From positions 1 to 21,645 of the forward strand of contig JARBJD010000705.1 of NCBI GenBank assembly GCA_033064195.1: a stretch of DNA of 21,645 bases, written 5' to 3'. A model generated the notes under the pieces. That model saw only the letters and a program-made list of their open reading frames with translations. It ran no database searches and was not told the DNA's origin. Each line of letters starts with the position of its first letter. Position 1 is the stretch's first letter. This stretch comes from Blattamonas nauphoetae. Lineage: Eukaryota; Preaxostyla; Oxymonadida. Positions 10,095 through 18,810 of the stretch are shown here, one piece after another. A program made the translations under genes and the position numbers.

Positions 10095-13000
10095 GTGAGT
10101 GCCTTCCATCGGAGAGGCCACACTTTCTCCATGAGACGACGAGCTCGTCTTCAGATCGGCCTTCAACCGCAAACGGATATCCCACTCTCAGCAGACACAC
10201 TCGCCATGTTCTCCAATCCTGACGAGGGACAGCAAACTGCATCGATCTCTCCAACTCTCCTGTCGTTTGCTCTCTCACTCCGCGAGATCCTCGAATCAGT
10301 CCCACTCGCTTCGGTCGGAACAGCATATCAAATTGCTGTCAACGACCTCCGACGAGCTGAAAGGGAGCTCGGCCAGAACAAAGAAATGGAACAAGCAAAT
10401 CCTTCGCAGGGAGACCAACTTGAACAAGTCAAGTCATCAGCTCAGACTCGTTTCATGCCAAATCGGGAATATCTCGCCGTTTCGCTCAGAGGACCGCACA
10501 AAGACAGACTCGTCAGCGAATTCCATCGATTTGGAATCCCATTTAAGATGGCTCCTTCGCCCATCGACAACACTTCTCCACTCAACGTGTTTCTCTCGCC
10601 TCTCCTCTCCTCCGTCCACTCATACTTCAAACAGGAGACTGTCTCCTCCCACCTCCTCCCCGACATCTCCTCGCAGATCAAGTCCCTCGCCTACCAAATG
10701 ACATCCATCCAAAATTATGCTTTTGACGTGTTGCCAGCCCTCGCCCAAGTCAAGCAGACCATCACCAACCAAAGAATCCGCCGCTGGCGAGGACATTTTC
10801 GAAGTCAGTATGCGTCGTCTCAACTGCACCCATCGCACATCGCGAAATTGGTTGTCACGGCTGACGTGCAGTATCTCCACACGCGATTGATACGGAACCC
10901 TCTCCGCTCGCTGTTCATGCCTGTGTTCAGAGATGCCATTCTGCCTGCCTCTCACTCCTCACTGTGGGGCAATCCGTCATCTCTGATATACCTTCGTATT
11001 CTTTGAACAGCTCGTCGCCTGCCTCGATCATCAATGGAAATGCATTCCACGAAGACACCCTCCCATCACCAACAGCGCCAGTCCACTTTGACTACGTCTC
11101 CACACCGTCCTTCACATCCTCAATCTCAGACAAGACAACAGTGTCGATGAAGACACACAAATCAGACAATTCAGATTCAATTCCGTACGACGTCACATCC
11201 TCCACAGTCGGCGGTCAAGTTGTGTCGATCGACAGCGAGACAGGAACAGTTCGAGTGACAGCCGCGCCCATCGCTGGGAAGGGACGGAGCAGACGGGGAG
11301 AGGATTCGGACATCTTCTGATGCCAGACAGAACAGCGATCTCGACACAGACTCTCCTCGACCACCGTCACAAATCGTGTCAAGCGTTAATCGAGGCTGCA
11401 AGAGTGTTTTCGAACGAGCAGGGGAAGGATGGGATTCTGCGGTATCGAAATGGAGAGAAGGTGTGTTGGATGCAGATTCCTATTGAGGAAGAAGCTGAAG
11501 ACGACGATCCCAAGGCGATGAAAGGAAAGAAGGCGAAAGCGAAGAAAACTGAACCATCACCGATCGCTCCACAAAACAGCAAAACATCGAGAAAAGGAAG
11601 GAACAGAGCGACAGTGGAAGAGACAATTGACAATCCGTTCGAGACAACTACAGAAGAAGCGCAGGAAGTGGTTCGTCGTGTCTTCACTGCACACTTCACT
11701 CGCCTTCTCCATTCTGCCGACCCTGCCTCAATCTCAAAGACGTCCTCATCGAACACTCTTCACAAAGGAGTGTCGACCACAACCCAGCCATCCCTCTCCT
11801 CCCACCCGACATCGACTTTGCTGACTGCGACGATCCTGACATAATCCTCCTTCGCGACTGCTTCAAAGATGTCTCCCTCCCGTCTCATCTTCCGATCGAC
11901 CAAGCAGCGGAAGAGAGCTGCGCCATCGCGAAACCACAACTCAGAGAAGAGAACGATCGCTCCAGACGCTTCCTCACAATCTCAACGCCATCACTCAGCA
12001 CCTTCCAGCGTTCTTCCTGCTCCCCGCCTCCTCCACACTCAATCCGTCCGCTCTTCCTCCGATTCGATCTGTCGAGGCCATCAACAGCGACGAGACAACG
12101 AGTGTCCGCACGCGTGTAGACAGAGTCTCAATTGTGCAGCACAACACCGGAGAGCGGGTTGTCCATCACGCGGATGGGACTCGAGTCTTCCACTCTTTCG
12201 CATTCGGAGACAGCCCGAAGCTGGTTGAGAAGTACGAACAAGAAACCGAGTCCCTCGCTCCGATGAAGGCGATATTGTGTGTGGAGCACCCCAACTCGCC
12301 GCGCATCCTCATCTCACTCGTCCAGAAGAAGATCTGGTCGTTCCTCAACCAGTTCAACAGGTCAGAGGACATCGCATTGTCGATCCAGGGAACTCGGCTG
12401 AGAAGAAGAAGATTGTGATCACCGAACCAGACAACAAGCACATCCACTTCACTCCCGTCGGCAGCGTGACTGTCGACTGCGAGCACTCGACGAAGAAGCC
12501 AGCAGCCAAGTTCGGTCCTCCCATACGCCTGCCTATCCTCTTCTTCAAGACAACAGATGGGTCGATAACTGTCAGACCTTCAATGCGAGCCACCCCAATT
12601 CTGTCAGGTATGACGAATCCCTCGAACTCGTCCACGTCGAGCAACGAACAGCGACAGTCCAGTGCGACGTCTTCAAGTTCGTCACACGCCTCGCTTCTCC
12701 TCTCGCCTGTTTTGAAAGCATCGTCGTCCATTCCAGTCGCACCTGTCGTCACCGAATTGACCGAAGCGTATTCCTCGAAACGCCCACACACTGCCCGCCG
12801 GGTGTTCTTCACCGCGTTGGATGGGACAGCGTGTTGGGTGACAGCACGCACGATGAAGAATGCGACACCTCCAAAACGGGTACCTGGCGCGTTCTTCCCT
12901 TCGCTCTTCGGACAGAAAGGAATTGGAGTTCATGGAGAAGAAGCTGAAGGAGAAGAAGCTGAAGAAGGAGCGGATTGCGGAGCAGGAGATTGACGAAGCG

Positions 13001-13580
13001 AGAAAGGCAAAGTGAAAAGCAGCACAACTCGCACGAGCTTCGTCCGTCACTCCTTCCCAGACTTAAGCAATCACTTCGGAACTATAAATCTCCACTCAGC
13101 GCTGGATTACTCGTCTGTCTGCTCTCCACGCGCCCCAAATCCAGCTCGCAGTGGACACACTCATCACGACGTCGACACAGATCGGGCAGACATCACTCGC
13201 ATCGCTCCAGACATCGCCGTTCATCCTCCCTCGTCTCTTCGTCATCAGACACAACGGCATGGTATTCGAGCTGCTCCGAAGGAAGGCAGTGTCTCGACTT
13301 CTCTCCTCAAACCAACTGCCAACAACAAACCAGTGAAAGTGTCTCGTCAATCGCGACTCCTCTCGTATGCCTCTCTCATCGCTCTGACACCAAGTCCACG
13401 ACCGTCACCTTCAAACGGCGCGTCGTCTGATCGTCAGACTCAAGAAAAACAGGAGTGATCTGTGCCCAACCCTCGACAGACGATCTGCACAGCCAGAACC
13501 CACTCTTACACAGCCAACACCGACACATTCACGGTTCTCAAGCTGTGCCGAGAACTACACTAGAGAGGCACACTGAAGGA
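10095..13580 (+). pseudogene. Decayed host-type gene fragment, GC-rich (possible axonemal protein)
   Basis: About 3.4 kb is protein-like on the plus strand, but the good frame changes at least six times. Roughly: frame 3 from 10095 to about 10975, frame 2 to 11317, frame 1 to about 11700, frame 3 to about 11970, frame 2 to about 12390, frame 1 to about 12600, then further changes. Codon use and GC content differ sharply from the Polinton genes. Readable parts include VVHHADGTRVFHSF (about 12158), FFKTTDGSITVRPS (about 12541), a Lys/Glu coiled coil MEKKLKEKKLKKERI (about 12932) and PRLFVIRHNGMVFELLRR (about 13229). 'DGT/DGS' strand motifs and a late 'IRxDGxxFELL' segment recall the central-pair protein SPAG17/PF6, from memory only and weakly. 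No AT-rich start box precedes it, so it is more likely host DNA than an element gene. Missing short introns or poor base calls could explain some frame changes. Confidence 0.5.
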
Positions 13581-13822
13581 GTTGCCATCGCGTTGGGTGT
13601 TGTTTTCTTGTCGAACTTGTTAACATTATCTGTCCTTTAATTTCTCATCATTGAGCCATCGGCATCTCTTCCATTTTACCTCGTAATTTGAGCTCTGTAC
13701 CTTATAGTGACCATTGTTTCCTGAACTCGTGAAATCAACTCCATCGGTGTGATCAACCCATTGCCGCACTTTTCTTCAGAATCGGAGAAATACAACTCAA
13801 ATAAGGTTTTGCCCCAATTTTT
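13581..13822. other. Short spacer before the 13823 gene
   Basis: Composition returns to AT-rich here. A minus-strand frame covers it (13676-14035) but overlaps a better plus-strand gene. The end of a 16-bp inverted repeat lies at 13816. No AT-rich start box of the TTTTTAATTTGTA type is seen, only CCAATTTTT before the ATG. Confidence 0.35.
13801..13816 (-). repeat. 16-bp inverted repeat flanking the host-like stretch, right
   Basis: ATAAGGTTTTGCCCCA, the perfect inverse of 8954-8969. It lies 7 bp before the ATG of the 13823 gene. Confidence 0.4.
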
Positions 13823-14335
13823 ATGTTGATTTTGAAAAAAGGAGTAAATAAATCCAATAAAAATGGGGTGTCGATTCTGAGTGGGAACGACCCAGATGCA
13901 GGATCCAATAGAGAGAAATCCCTTCTTCACACCAACCGTGTTCAACCACCCAGTGAGGAGATCAGACAGTATGAACCTACGACACAGCAAGTGCTCAATA
14001 AGTTGGCACAAATGAAAGGATTGTTTGATCATCAACAGATAAACGATTCAGAAGATGAACAGATCAAAGCTGAGAACTCACTATTGAATAATCAAAAGCA
14101 AATGGAACACTTCATTACCTCACACATTCTTGATGCAAATAAAATGAACAGAGACACTTTTGTTCGAGCCTCAATTTACAGAAAAATTGCGAACGATGAT
14201 ATTGACTTCATTCTGACTCACACAAAACAAATACCATTCGGAGGAAGATCATTTCAGGATTGGTATGAGGAATATGATCATAGATGGAGTGCTGCACATC
14301 CGAGGAAAATCAAGAGAGAAAAAGTGACAGAATGA
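13823..14335 (+). CDS. Unknown element ORF just upstream of the integrase (170 aa)
   Basis: The ORF is hydrophilic, with a Gln/Glu-rich, probably coiled middle (EDEQIKAENSLLNNQKQME). The C-terminal part contains IPFGGRSFQDWYEEYDHRW and ends in a basic tail. AT-rich composition matches the Polinton genes, not the GC-rich stretch before it. Its TGA overlaps the first ATG of the integrase frame as ATGA, so the two may be parts of one transcription unit. It could be an integrase-associated N-terminal region, but I recognise no zinc-binding motif. Function is not assigned. Confidence 0.5.
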   Translation: MLILKKGVNKSNKNGVSILSGNDPDAGSNREKSLLHTNRVQPPSEEIRQYEPTTQQVLNKLAQMKGLFDHQQINDSEDEQIKAENSLLNNQKQMEHFITSHILDANKMNRDTFVRASIYRKIANDDIDFILTHTKQIPFGGRSFQDWYEEYDHRWSAAHPRKIKREKVTE

Positions 14336-14700
14336 GAATTGATCCACCAATGATTCCAAAACCAACAGAGAAAATCGTGTATCCTTTTCGATCGAAGATG
14401 CAATTCATGTCGAAAGCAATTACAGGTGATCCACAGAAGACATCAGACAGAAAGGTTCCTCAGAATTGTGATAGACCATACTTTTCTCCCAAGTTTGGAT
14501 CCTGGGAAATTGATCTTGTATTTATCCAATCACCAACGTCGAAAACAGTACTTCAGATATACCTCTTCGCAATCAACATTCACACTAAATACCTGGTTGT
14601 CATTCCTGTTCTGGATAAATCATGGAGCAAAGTCAAGACTGCAATCAATGATCTGATAAATCATCGTGGAGTTCATGTCAACAACATTCGAGGTGATGGT
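14332..14700 (+). pseudogene. Polinton integrase (rve/DDE family), partial
   Basis: Polinton integrases insert the element DNA into the host chromosome. The readable part has a basic N-terminal stretch, then the first strand of the RNase H-like core in GSWEIDLVFIQ, with the catalytic Asp at 14512-14514. After TVLQIYLFAINIHTKYLVV comes the second catalytic Asp in IRGDGD (14694-14696). The pattern W-x-x-D-L with Y-x-x-x-x-I-D/N-x-x-T/S-x-Y/K is that of the Polinton/retroviral rve family. The gene is incomplete in this element and lies head to head with the S74 gene. Confidence 0.75.
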
Positions 14701-15531
14701 GATGAGTGTCTGTTGTTGACCGACAATGCTACTCAGTTCCTGTATGGCTTTGATACAGAAGCAAGAGAGTTCTGCATAATCAACTTGAAGACAGTCCGGA
14801 TTCGAATCATTCACGACTTCAGGAAAGATTTCTTGGATCTGTTGTGCAATCACACCAATGTGTTTCTTCTCACTTTCCTTCTTCAGACATTCACATTTCT
14901 CTTTGCAATTCTTCAAGTGTTCTTCATCAGTCGCATTCTCAAGTTGTTTTGTCACTTTGTTGATCTTCGAGTCGAATGTGTTGAACTGATACTGCACAAT
15001 TTCGACTTTATTCAGTTGCTCAAGAACATCAGGGTATGGAACAATATTCCTTTTGACTCTTCTGTCTGAAAGCTGAGAAAAACTTCCAGTTGATGATATT
15101 GAAAACACTCCTGAACCTGTATCCTCGTCATAGTAATACAAAGCTGGTGAGTCACACGGTGACCACATAATAATGCCATCACCATTGAACTGAATTCCTG
15201 AGGTTTCTGAAATCGATTGTGAAATTGAAATGCCAGACTTAAATGTTGAAGCTGGATATGTTCCAGGATACTTTGGAAGTGATCCTTCTGATATATTCCA
15301 CTTCGCTCCATTCACATTGATCAATCCTCCTATTGTTGGTGTCGTGATCGATCCATTTGTGCTCACCACTTTTTGGATTGAAGATATCGCTGTCTGCTGT
15401 GCTTCTGTTGTCTTCTGAAGTGATTCAATCACTGCCGAATTCTCGTTGGTTGTTGAGAGATTATGATCAATCATTTTCTCAATCATTTGTGAATTGTATT
15501 TTTGTCGATTCATTTTTGTTTGCTCTTTCAT
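14701..15531 (-). CDS. Fibre-like protein with peptidase S74 chaperone domain, element 1 copy (partial)
   Basis: This is the same gene as 20676-21566, in inverted orientation. I chose the ATG at 15531 because a TTTTTTATTTTCA box (15532-15544) abuts it. The N-terminal part is a short coiled region, followed by a Gly/Ser/Thr-rich, beta-type region (SITTPTIGGLINVNG) and the S74 intramolecular chaperone domain. That domain opens with LSDRRVKRNI and contains HIGVIAQQIQEIFPEVV. Known S74 domains fold trimeric phage tail spikes and then cut themselves off at the Ser. Here the protein is probably a spike or fibre on the element's particle. Differences from the second copy are mostly in the Lys/Glu-rich insert. 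The last part of the gene is not present here. Confidence 0.75.
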
Positions 15532-15544
15532 TGAAAATAAAAAA
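15532..15544 (-). promoter_or_regulatory. AT-rich box of the S74 gene, element 1 copy
   Basis: On the minus strand TTTTTTATTTTCA abuts the chosen ATG. It is a weaker match to the TTTTTAATTTGTA box of the other genes. Confidence 0.4.
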
Positions 15545-15550
15545 TGACAT

Positions 15551-15691
15551 TCCCTCATGAACATACGTCACCGGCACATTATTTCTGACATACTCAGAGA
15601 CTAGCGAACAGTTCTCTTCTCTCATTGATTCAATTAATGCTTGTTCTGAACATACTCGACGTCTTTCCTTGTACATTTCAGTTGGATTCAT
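15551..15691 (-). pseudogene. Gene B, partial copy at the inner edge of T2
   Basis: The first 47 codons of gene B (from MNPTEMYKERRR to VHEG) are present, and then the fibre-gene flank begins. This is the natural inner boundary of the TIR, not a separate event. The frame runs on to 15479 with a different C-terminus (MSFFIFNERANK), giving a possible 70-residue peptide. The same arrangement is found at 20516-20728. Confidence 0.7.
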
Positions 15692-15709
15692 TTAATACAA
15701 ATTAAAAAA
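15692..15709 (-). promoter_or_regulatory. AT-rich start-site box, gene B copy in T2
   Basis: On the minus strand TTTTTTAATTTGTATTAA abuts the ATG at 15691, as at 3467-3484. Confidence 0.55.
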
Positions 15710-15976
15710 ATTCCGAATTAGATTTTCATTCGTTGTTTTCTCAGTTTTGGATTTTTCTCCAGAAACGAGGATCAATGGGTTCGATCACTGATTTCTCAAC
15801 TATGCTCGTTTTGTTGTAATTCTTCGCGATTCTGATTCCTCTGATGTCCAGGATCATCGTGGTATGCTCCGTTTTTTGAAAATTTCGGACTTTTGCAGAG
15901 ATATTGAGCGATTCACAACCGGGTGCAGATCTAGGTAAAAGTATGTATTCTTCATCATTTCACTCTCATTTTTATC

Positions 15977-16105
15977 TTATTTCACTCTTGTTTTAGCTGT
16001 TTTTGGTTGAATTGTAACCTCATTCTCATTCGTTACCATCTCATTTTTGGTCCCACTTCCGTCTTCGTTTTCTCGTTGTTTATCCTTTTTTACCACTTCA
16101 TTCAT
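15977..16105 (-). CDS. Small charged ORF in the TIR, copy 2 (42 aa)
   Basis: This is the counterpart of 3072-3200, with the same length. It starts MNEVVKKDKQRENEDGSG and includes MVTNENEVTI. The second half of the peptide differs from the other copies in several residues while staying open. Confidence 0.3.
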   Translation of the reverse strand: MNEVVKKDKQRENEDGSGTKNEMVTNENEVTIQPKTAKTRVK

Positions 16106-16156
16106 ACTCAGTTCGTTCAAACTTTTTCTCAAATTCAACACACTAATTTCCGTTAA

Positions 16157-16438
16157 GTGAAGATTCCGGACTTTTACCGAGATCTCACTTTCAACGGCTC
16201 ACTTCTTATCTCGGTATTTTTCCGTAATCTTCATCATTTCACATACTTTTTTGAATCATTTTTGTTGTTTTTAAGACATAAAAACCTGAACACAAGCGAC
16301 ATTTTCACTATTGGTGTCATATTTCACACCGTTTTCACGTTCGTCAATTTCCCTCTCAGTTTCATACTTGCCCGTTGTGTTCATGCTTGTTTCGCTTTCA
16401 TTTACTCTGTTTTTGTGAAAAAGTTGATGAAAAGTTGA
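16157..16438 (+). other. Conserved hydrophobic antisense ORF, copy 2
   Basis: The longest version of the frame seen at 1828-2070, with about 93 codons. It contains FRNLHHFTYFFESFLLFLR and VNFPLSFILA and ends in VKKLMKS. It opens only with a GTG. Phe/Leu-rich segments could be membrane helices. Gene status is doubtful. Confidence 0.25.
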
Positions 16439-17398
16439 CTAAAATGATGTGCTAGTGAAGTGAGAACGGCCTACAAAATGGAAGTGATGTGAGAAAAATG
16501 GAGAGGAGTAATGGTTCAACTCGAGGTGAAATGTGGAGAGAATGATGTGAGAAAGAAGGGGCTGAAGTGGTGTTCAAACATGCAAACACTGTGAAAACCT
16601 GTGAAATGACGAATCAAAAAAGTGAAATTTTGAGACAACTATCCGACAAAAAATTCTGAAAATTTAGGCACAGCCTTCTCGAATGGTGAGAATGAAGGAA
16701 TTGTTAGTGAAAATCGGGGCAAAAATCTAATAGTGTGCATGTTGTGTGAAAATGTTGTGTCAAAACGGTGATGTGAAGAACCAACAAAATGAAACTAAGG
16801 AAATGCGCTATACGTCTCGCGTCGACTTATGTTCGTTAAAATGATGTAATAACGGAGTAAATGAAGTGAAAGTAGTGAAATGTGAAAATTCATGAAAAAG
16901 TGTCCGAAACTTGTGGTGACAAATGTCGAGATCCACCGAATCGTCACCTGACGTCGGGGAAGTAAATGGAGTGTAAAAACGTTAATAGGGGACGAAAGTG
17001 GTCCAGAAAATGATAGTGCTGAAAGTCCAAACCTCCCAGAAAAAATTTCGAGATTTTGACCATGGATATGGGTCGGATCAAACCAAAAATCTCAGAAGTG
17101 CTTTTTATCGAAAATCCTACCTTTCAAAATGATTTCCGTCACAATAGAACGTGTTTGAACACAATTTGAGCCATAAAGCAGTTCATAGTAGCAAAATCGG
17201 AACATCGACTTTTTTGGTCACTTTTTCGACCTAAGTCCGGTTCACAGTTCGACGAATTCTCAACCGATTTTCATCGGAATTGTCTTGATCGATGACCGAC
17301 AGTGTCCCCGAGATTTTAGAATTTTTTTCAGAATTTTTCGAAATGGTTCTCACATTGGATTCGACTGATTTGTAGACAAAAATAGATTTTCAGTATTT
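16439..17398. other. Non-coding TIR stretch in T2
   Basis: About 960 bp with no gene on either strand. It is a near-perfect inverse of 18811-19771. Non-coding DNA this similar suggests recent copying or gene conversion between the ends, or some sequence function such as replication or packaging. Confidence 0.5.
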
Positions 17399-17917
17399 TC
17401 ATGACCTGTCATGGTACTTTCTCAAGTGAGGTCGGTCTCCAAAATACAACCAATTGTCCAAGCGAACGTAATACTCATTCTTTGTTCGTAAATCGCGATA
17501 TTTGAATGGCTCAAGTACCTTTGTGTATGTTCCAATGAGTTCACAATTCTCTTTTTTCAATTCATTTTCAACAAACGATTGTGTGTATCTTTTTCGTTTG
17601 TTCTGATGAGTTCTGAATCCTTTCATCCATTTTGATGGGATCACTATCCATTCAATTCCTTCGTGTCGATATGTTACTGGAGTACTTGAATGAGTGTATT
17701 CAGAAATGAGTTCACAATTTTCATTTTTCATTGATTCAATAAGCTTCTCTTTTGTGCACCGATTTGCTGGTCGAAGATATTTCTGACGATTCAGATGTGG
17801 TCTGTATCCTTTGACGAAACTATTGACGTACACTTGATAAGTTTCATCTGGTTTCTCTTCGAGATAGTATTCGAAAGTGCTTCCAGTGAGATATGTTGTT
17901 CCTTGTCGATTGAGAGT
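17399..17917 (-). pseudogene. Gene A, second copy, interrupted by element 2
   Basis: Reads as gene A on the minus strand from TLNRQGTTYLTG to the end HLRKYHDRS, nearly the same as 18217-18810. The beginning of the gene, with its start box, is missing because element 2 starts at 17919. The interrupting element begins exactly with its own terminal AG, which points to integration rather than random breakage. Confidence 0.75.
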
Positions 17918-17918
17918 A
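17913..17918 (+). repeat. Candidate 6-bp target site of element 2 (GAGAGT)
   Basis: Polintons duplicate 6 bp on insertion. The 6 bp before the element 2 terminus are GAGAGT, part of gene A read on the minus strand (its inverse, ACTCTC, is at 18292-18297 in the intact copy). The second copy would lie beyond the window. Confidence 0.45.
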
Positions 17919-18198
17919 GTGGTATAAGCGAAATGGGAACCACATTGCCATAGGTGATACTCCTAGGAGAATTGGAACGAGAAATCATTTTGAATCTCAG
18001 AGCCAATTGATTGTTTTTAATATGACTCATTCTAATTTCCATCTCACTTACTACTGAAAATATTGACATTTCAGAGTAGTCAATATTTGGCCGTAAATTC
18101 AAAAATAAAGGCGAAAAACGGACCTCTTGAAAAGTGTCTTTTTTGAAGCAAATTTTGAGTACTTTTAGAAAACAACGTCGATTTCTTTTTTTATTCAA

Positions 18199-18216
18199 TT
18201 TTTTAATTTGTATAAA
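18199..18216 (+). promoter_or_regulatory. AT-rich start-site box of gene A, element 2
   Basis: TTTTTTAATTTGTATAAA ends directly at the ATG at 18217. Confidence 0.6.
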
Positions 18217-18810
18217 ATGAGCAGCGTCTTGACACCAACACAACTACTGGAAATTTTGGACAAAGAAGATTTGAAAATGAAATCACCTCCAACTCTCAAT
18301 CGACAAGGAACAACATATCTCACAGGAAGCACTTTCGAATACTATCTCGAAGAGAAATCAGATGAAACTTATCAAGTGTACGTCAATAGTTTCGTCAAAG
18401 GATACAGACCACATCTGAATCGTCAGAAATATCTTCGACCAGCAAATCGTTGCACAAAAGAGAAGCTTATTGAATCAATGAAAAATGAGAATTGCGAACT
18501 CATTTCTGAATACACTCATTCAAGTACTCCAGTAACATATCGACATGAAGGAATTGAATGGATAGTGATCCCATCAAAATGGATGAAAGGATTCAGAACT
18601 CATCAGAACAAACGAAAACGATACACACAATCGTTTGTTGAAAATGAATTGAAAAAAGAGAATTGTGAACTCATTGGAACATACACAAAGGTACTTGAGC
18701 CATTCAAATATCGCGATTTACGAACAAAGAATGAGTATTACGTTCGCTTGGACAATTGGTTGTATTTTGGAGACCGTCCTCACTTACGAAAGTATCATGA
18801 AAGGTCATGA
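18217..18810 (+). CDS. Gene A, three-repeat protein of unknown function (197 aa, looks whole)
   Basis: The start is the ATG abutting the AT-rich box (MSSVLTPTQLLEILDKEDL); an upstream TTG in frame is not needed. A short helical head is followed by three related units of about 55 residues. They end near YRPHLNRQ, FRTHQNKR and DRPHLRKY. The last two units resemble those of gene B, with the same YTQSFVENELKK linker and NCEL-TY pattern. The protein is basic and has no signal peptide or membrane segment. Because it lies in the TIR, a complete element would carry two copies, one at each end. No known family is recognised. A DNA-end-binding or terminal-protein-like role is only a thought. Confidence 0.75.
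   Translation: MSSVLTPTQLLEILDKEDLKMKSPPTLNRQGTTYLTGSTFEYYLEEKSDETYQVYVNSFVKGYRPHLNRQKYLRPANRCTKEKLIESMKNENCELISEYTHSSTPVTYRHEGIEWIVIPSKWMKGFRTHQNKRKRYTQSFVENELKKENCELIGTYTKVLEPFKYRDLRTKNEYYVRLDNWLYFGDRPHLRKYHERS

Larger units (their letters stand above)
1..17918 (+). mobile_element. Polinton/Maverick element 1 (degraded, nested)
   Basis: The element is recognised by a protein-primed family B DNA polymerase, an rve-type integrase and long terminal inverted repeats. It starts with AGTGGTATAA, which fits the 5'-AG terminus known for Polintons. Order: left TIR with gene A, a small ORF and gene B; polymerase; a short Asp-rich gene region; a GC-rich host-like stretch; an unknown ORF; integrase; S74 fibre gene on the minus strand; inverted right TIR. 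The right TIR is interrupted at its outer end by element 2, so about 370 bp of element 1 should lie beyond the window. Several of its genes are broken and no capsid, ATPase or protease gene is recognised, so it looks like a fossil. The left TIR differs visibly from the right one, which suggests moderate age. It is possible that the two ends come from different copies flanking host DNA. Confidence 0.75.
15551..17918 (-). repeat. Right terminal inverted repeat of element 1 (T2)
   Basis: This is the reverse complement of the TIR seen at 1-3626 and 17919-20656. It lacks the MITE and preserves the empty site CTTTCAAC at 16188-16195. Its outer 370 bp or so are absent here because element 2 starts at 17919. 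The similarity to the third copy continues past the TIR into the S74 gene, because both are the fibre-side end of the same element family. Confidence 0.8.

Noticed and set aside
10085-13580. Spliceosomal introns explaining all frame changes in the GC-rich stretch
   Set aside because: A GTGAGT-like site near 10095 exists, but most frame changes occur without room for an intron between good frames.
13676-14035. Minus-strand gene of 119 codons
   Set aside because: It overlaps the plus-strand ORF at 13823, which has element-like composition and an ATGA junction to the integrase.
14332-14700. Integrase of an LTR retrotransposon or retrovirus
   Set aside because: No reverse transcriptase, gag or LTR is present, while a protein-primed polymerase and long inverted repeats are.
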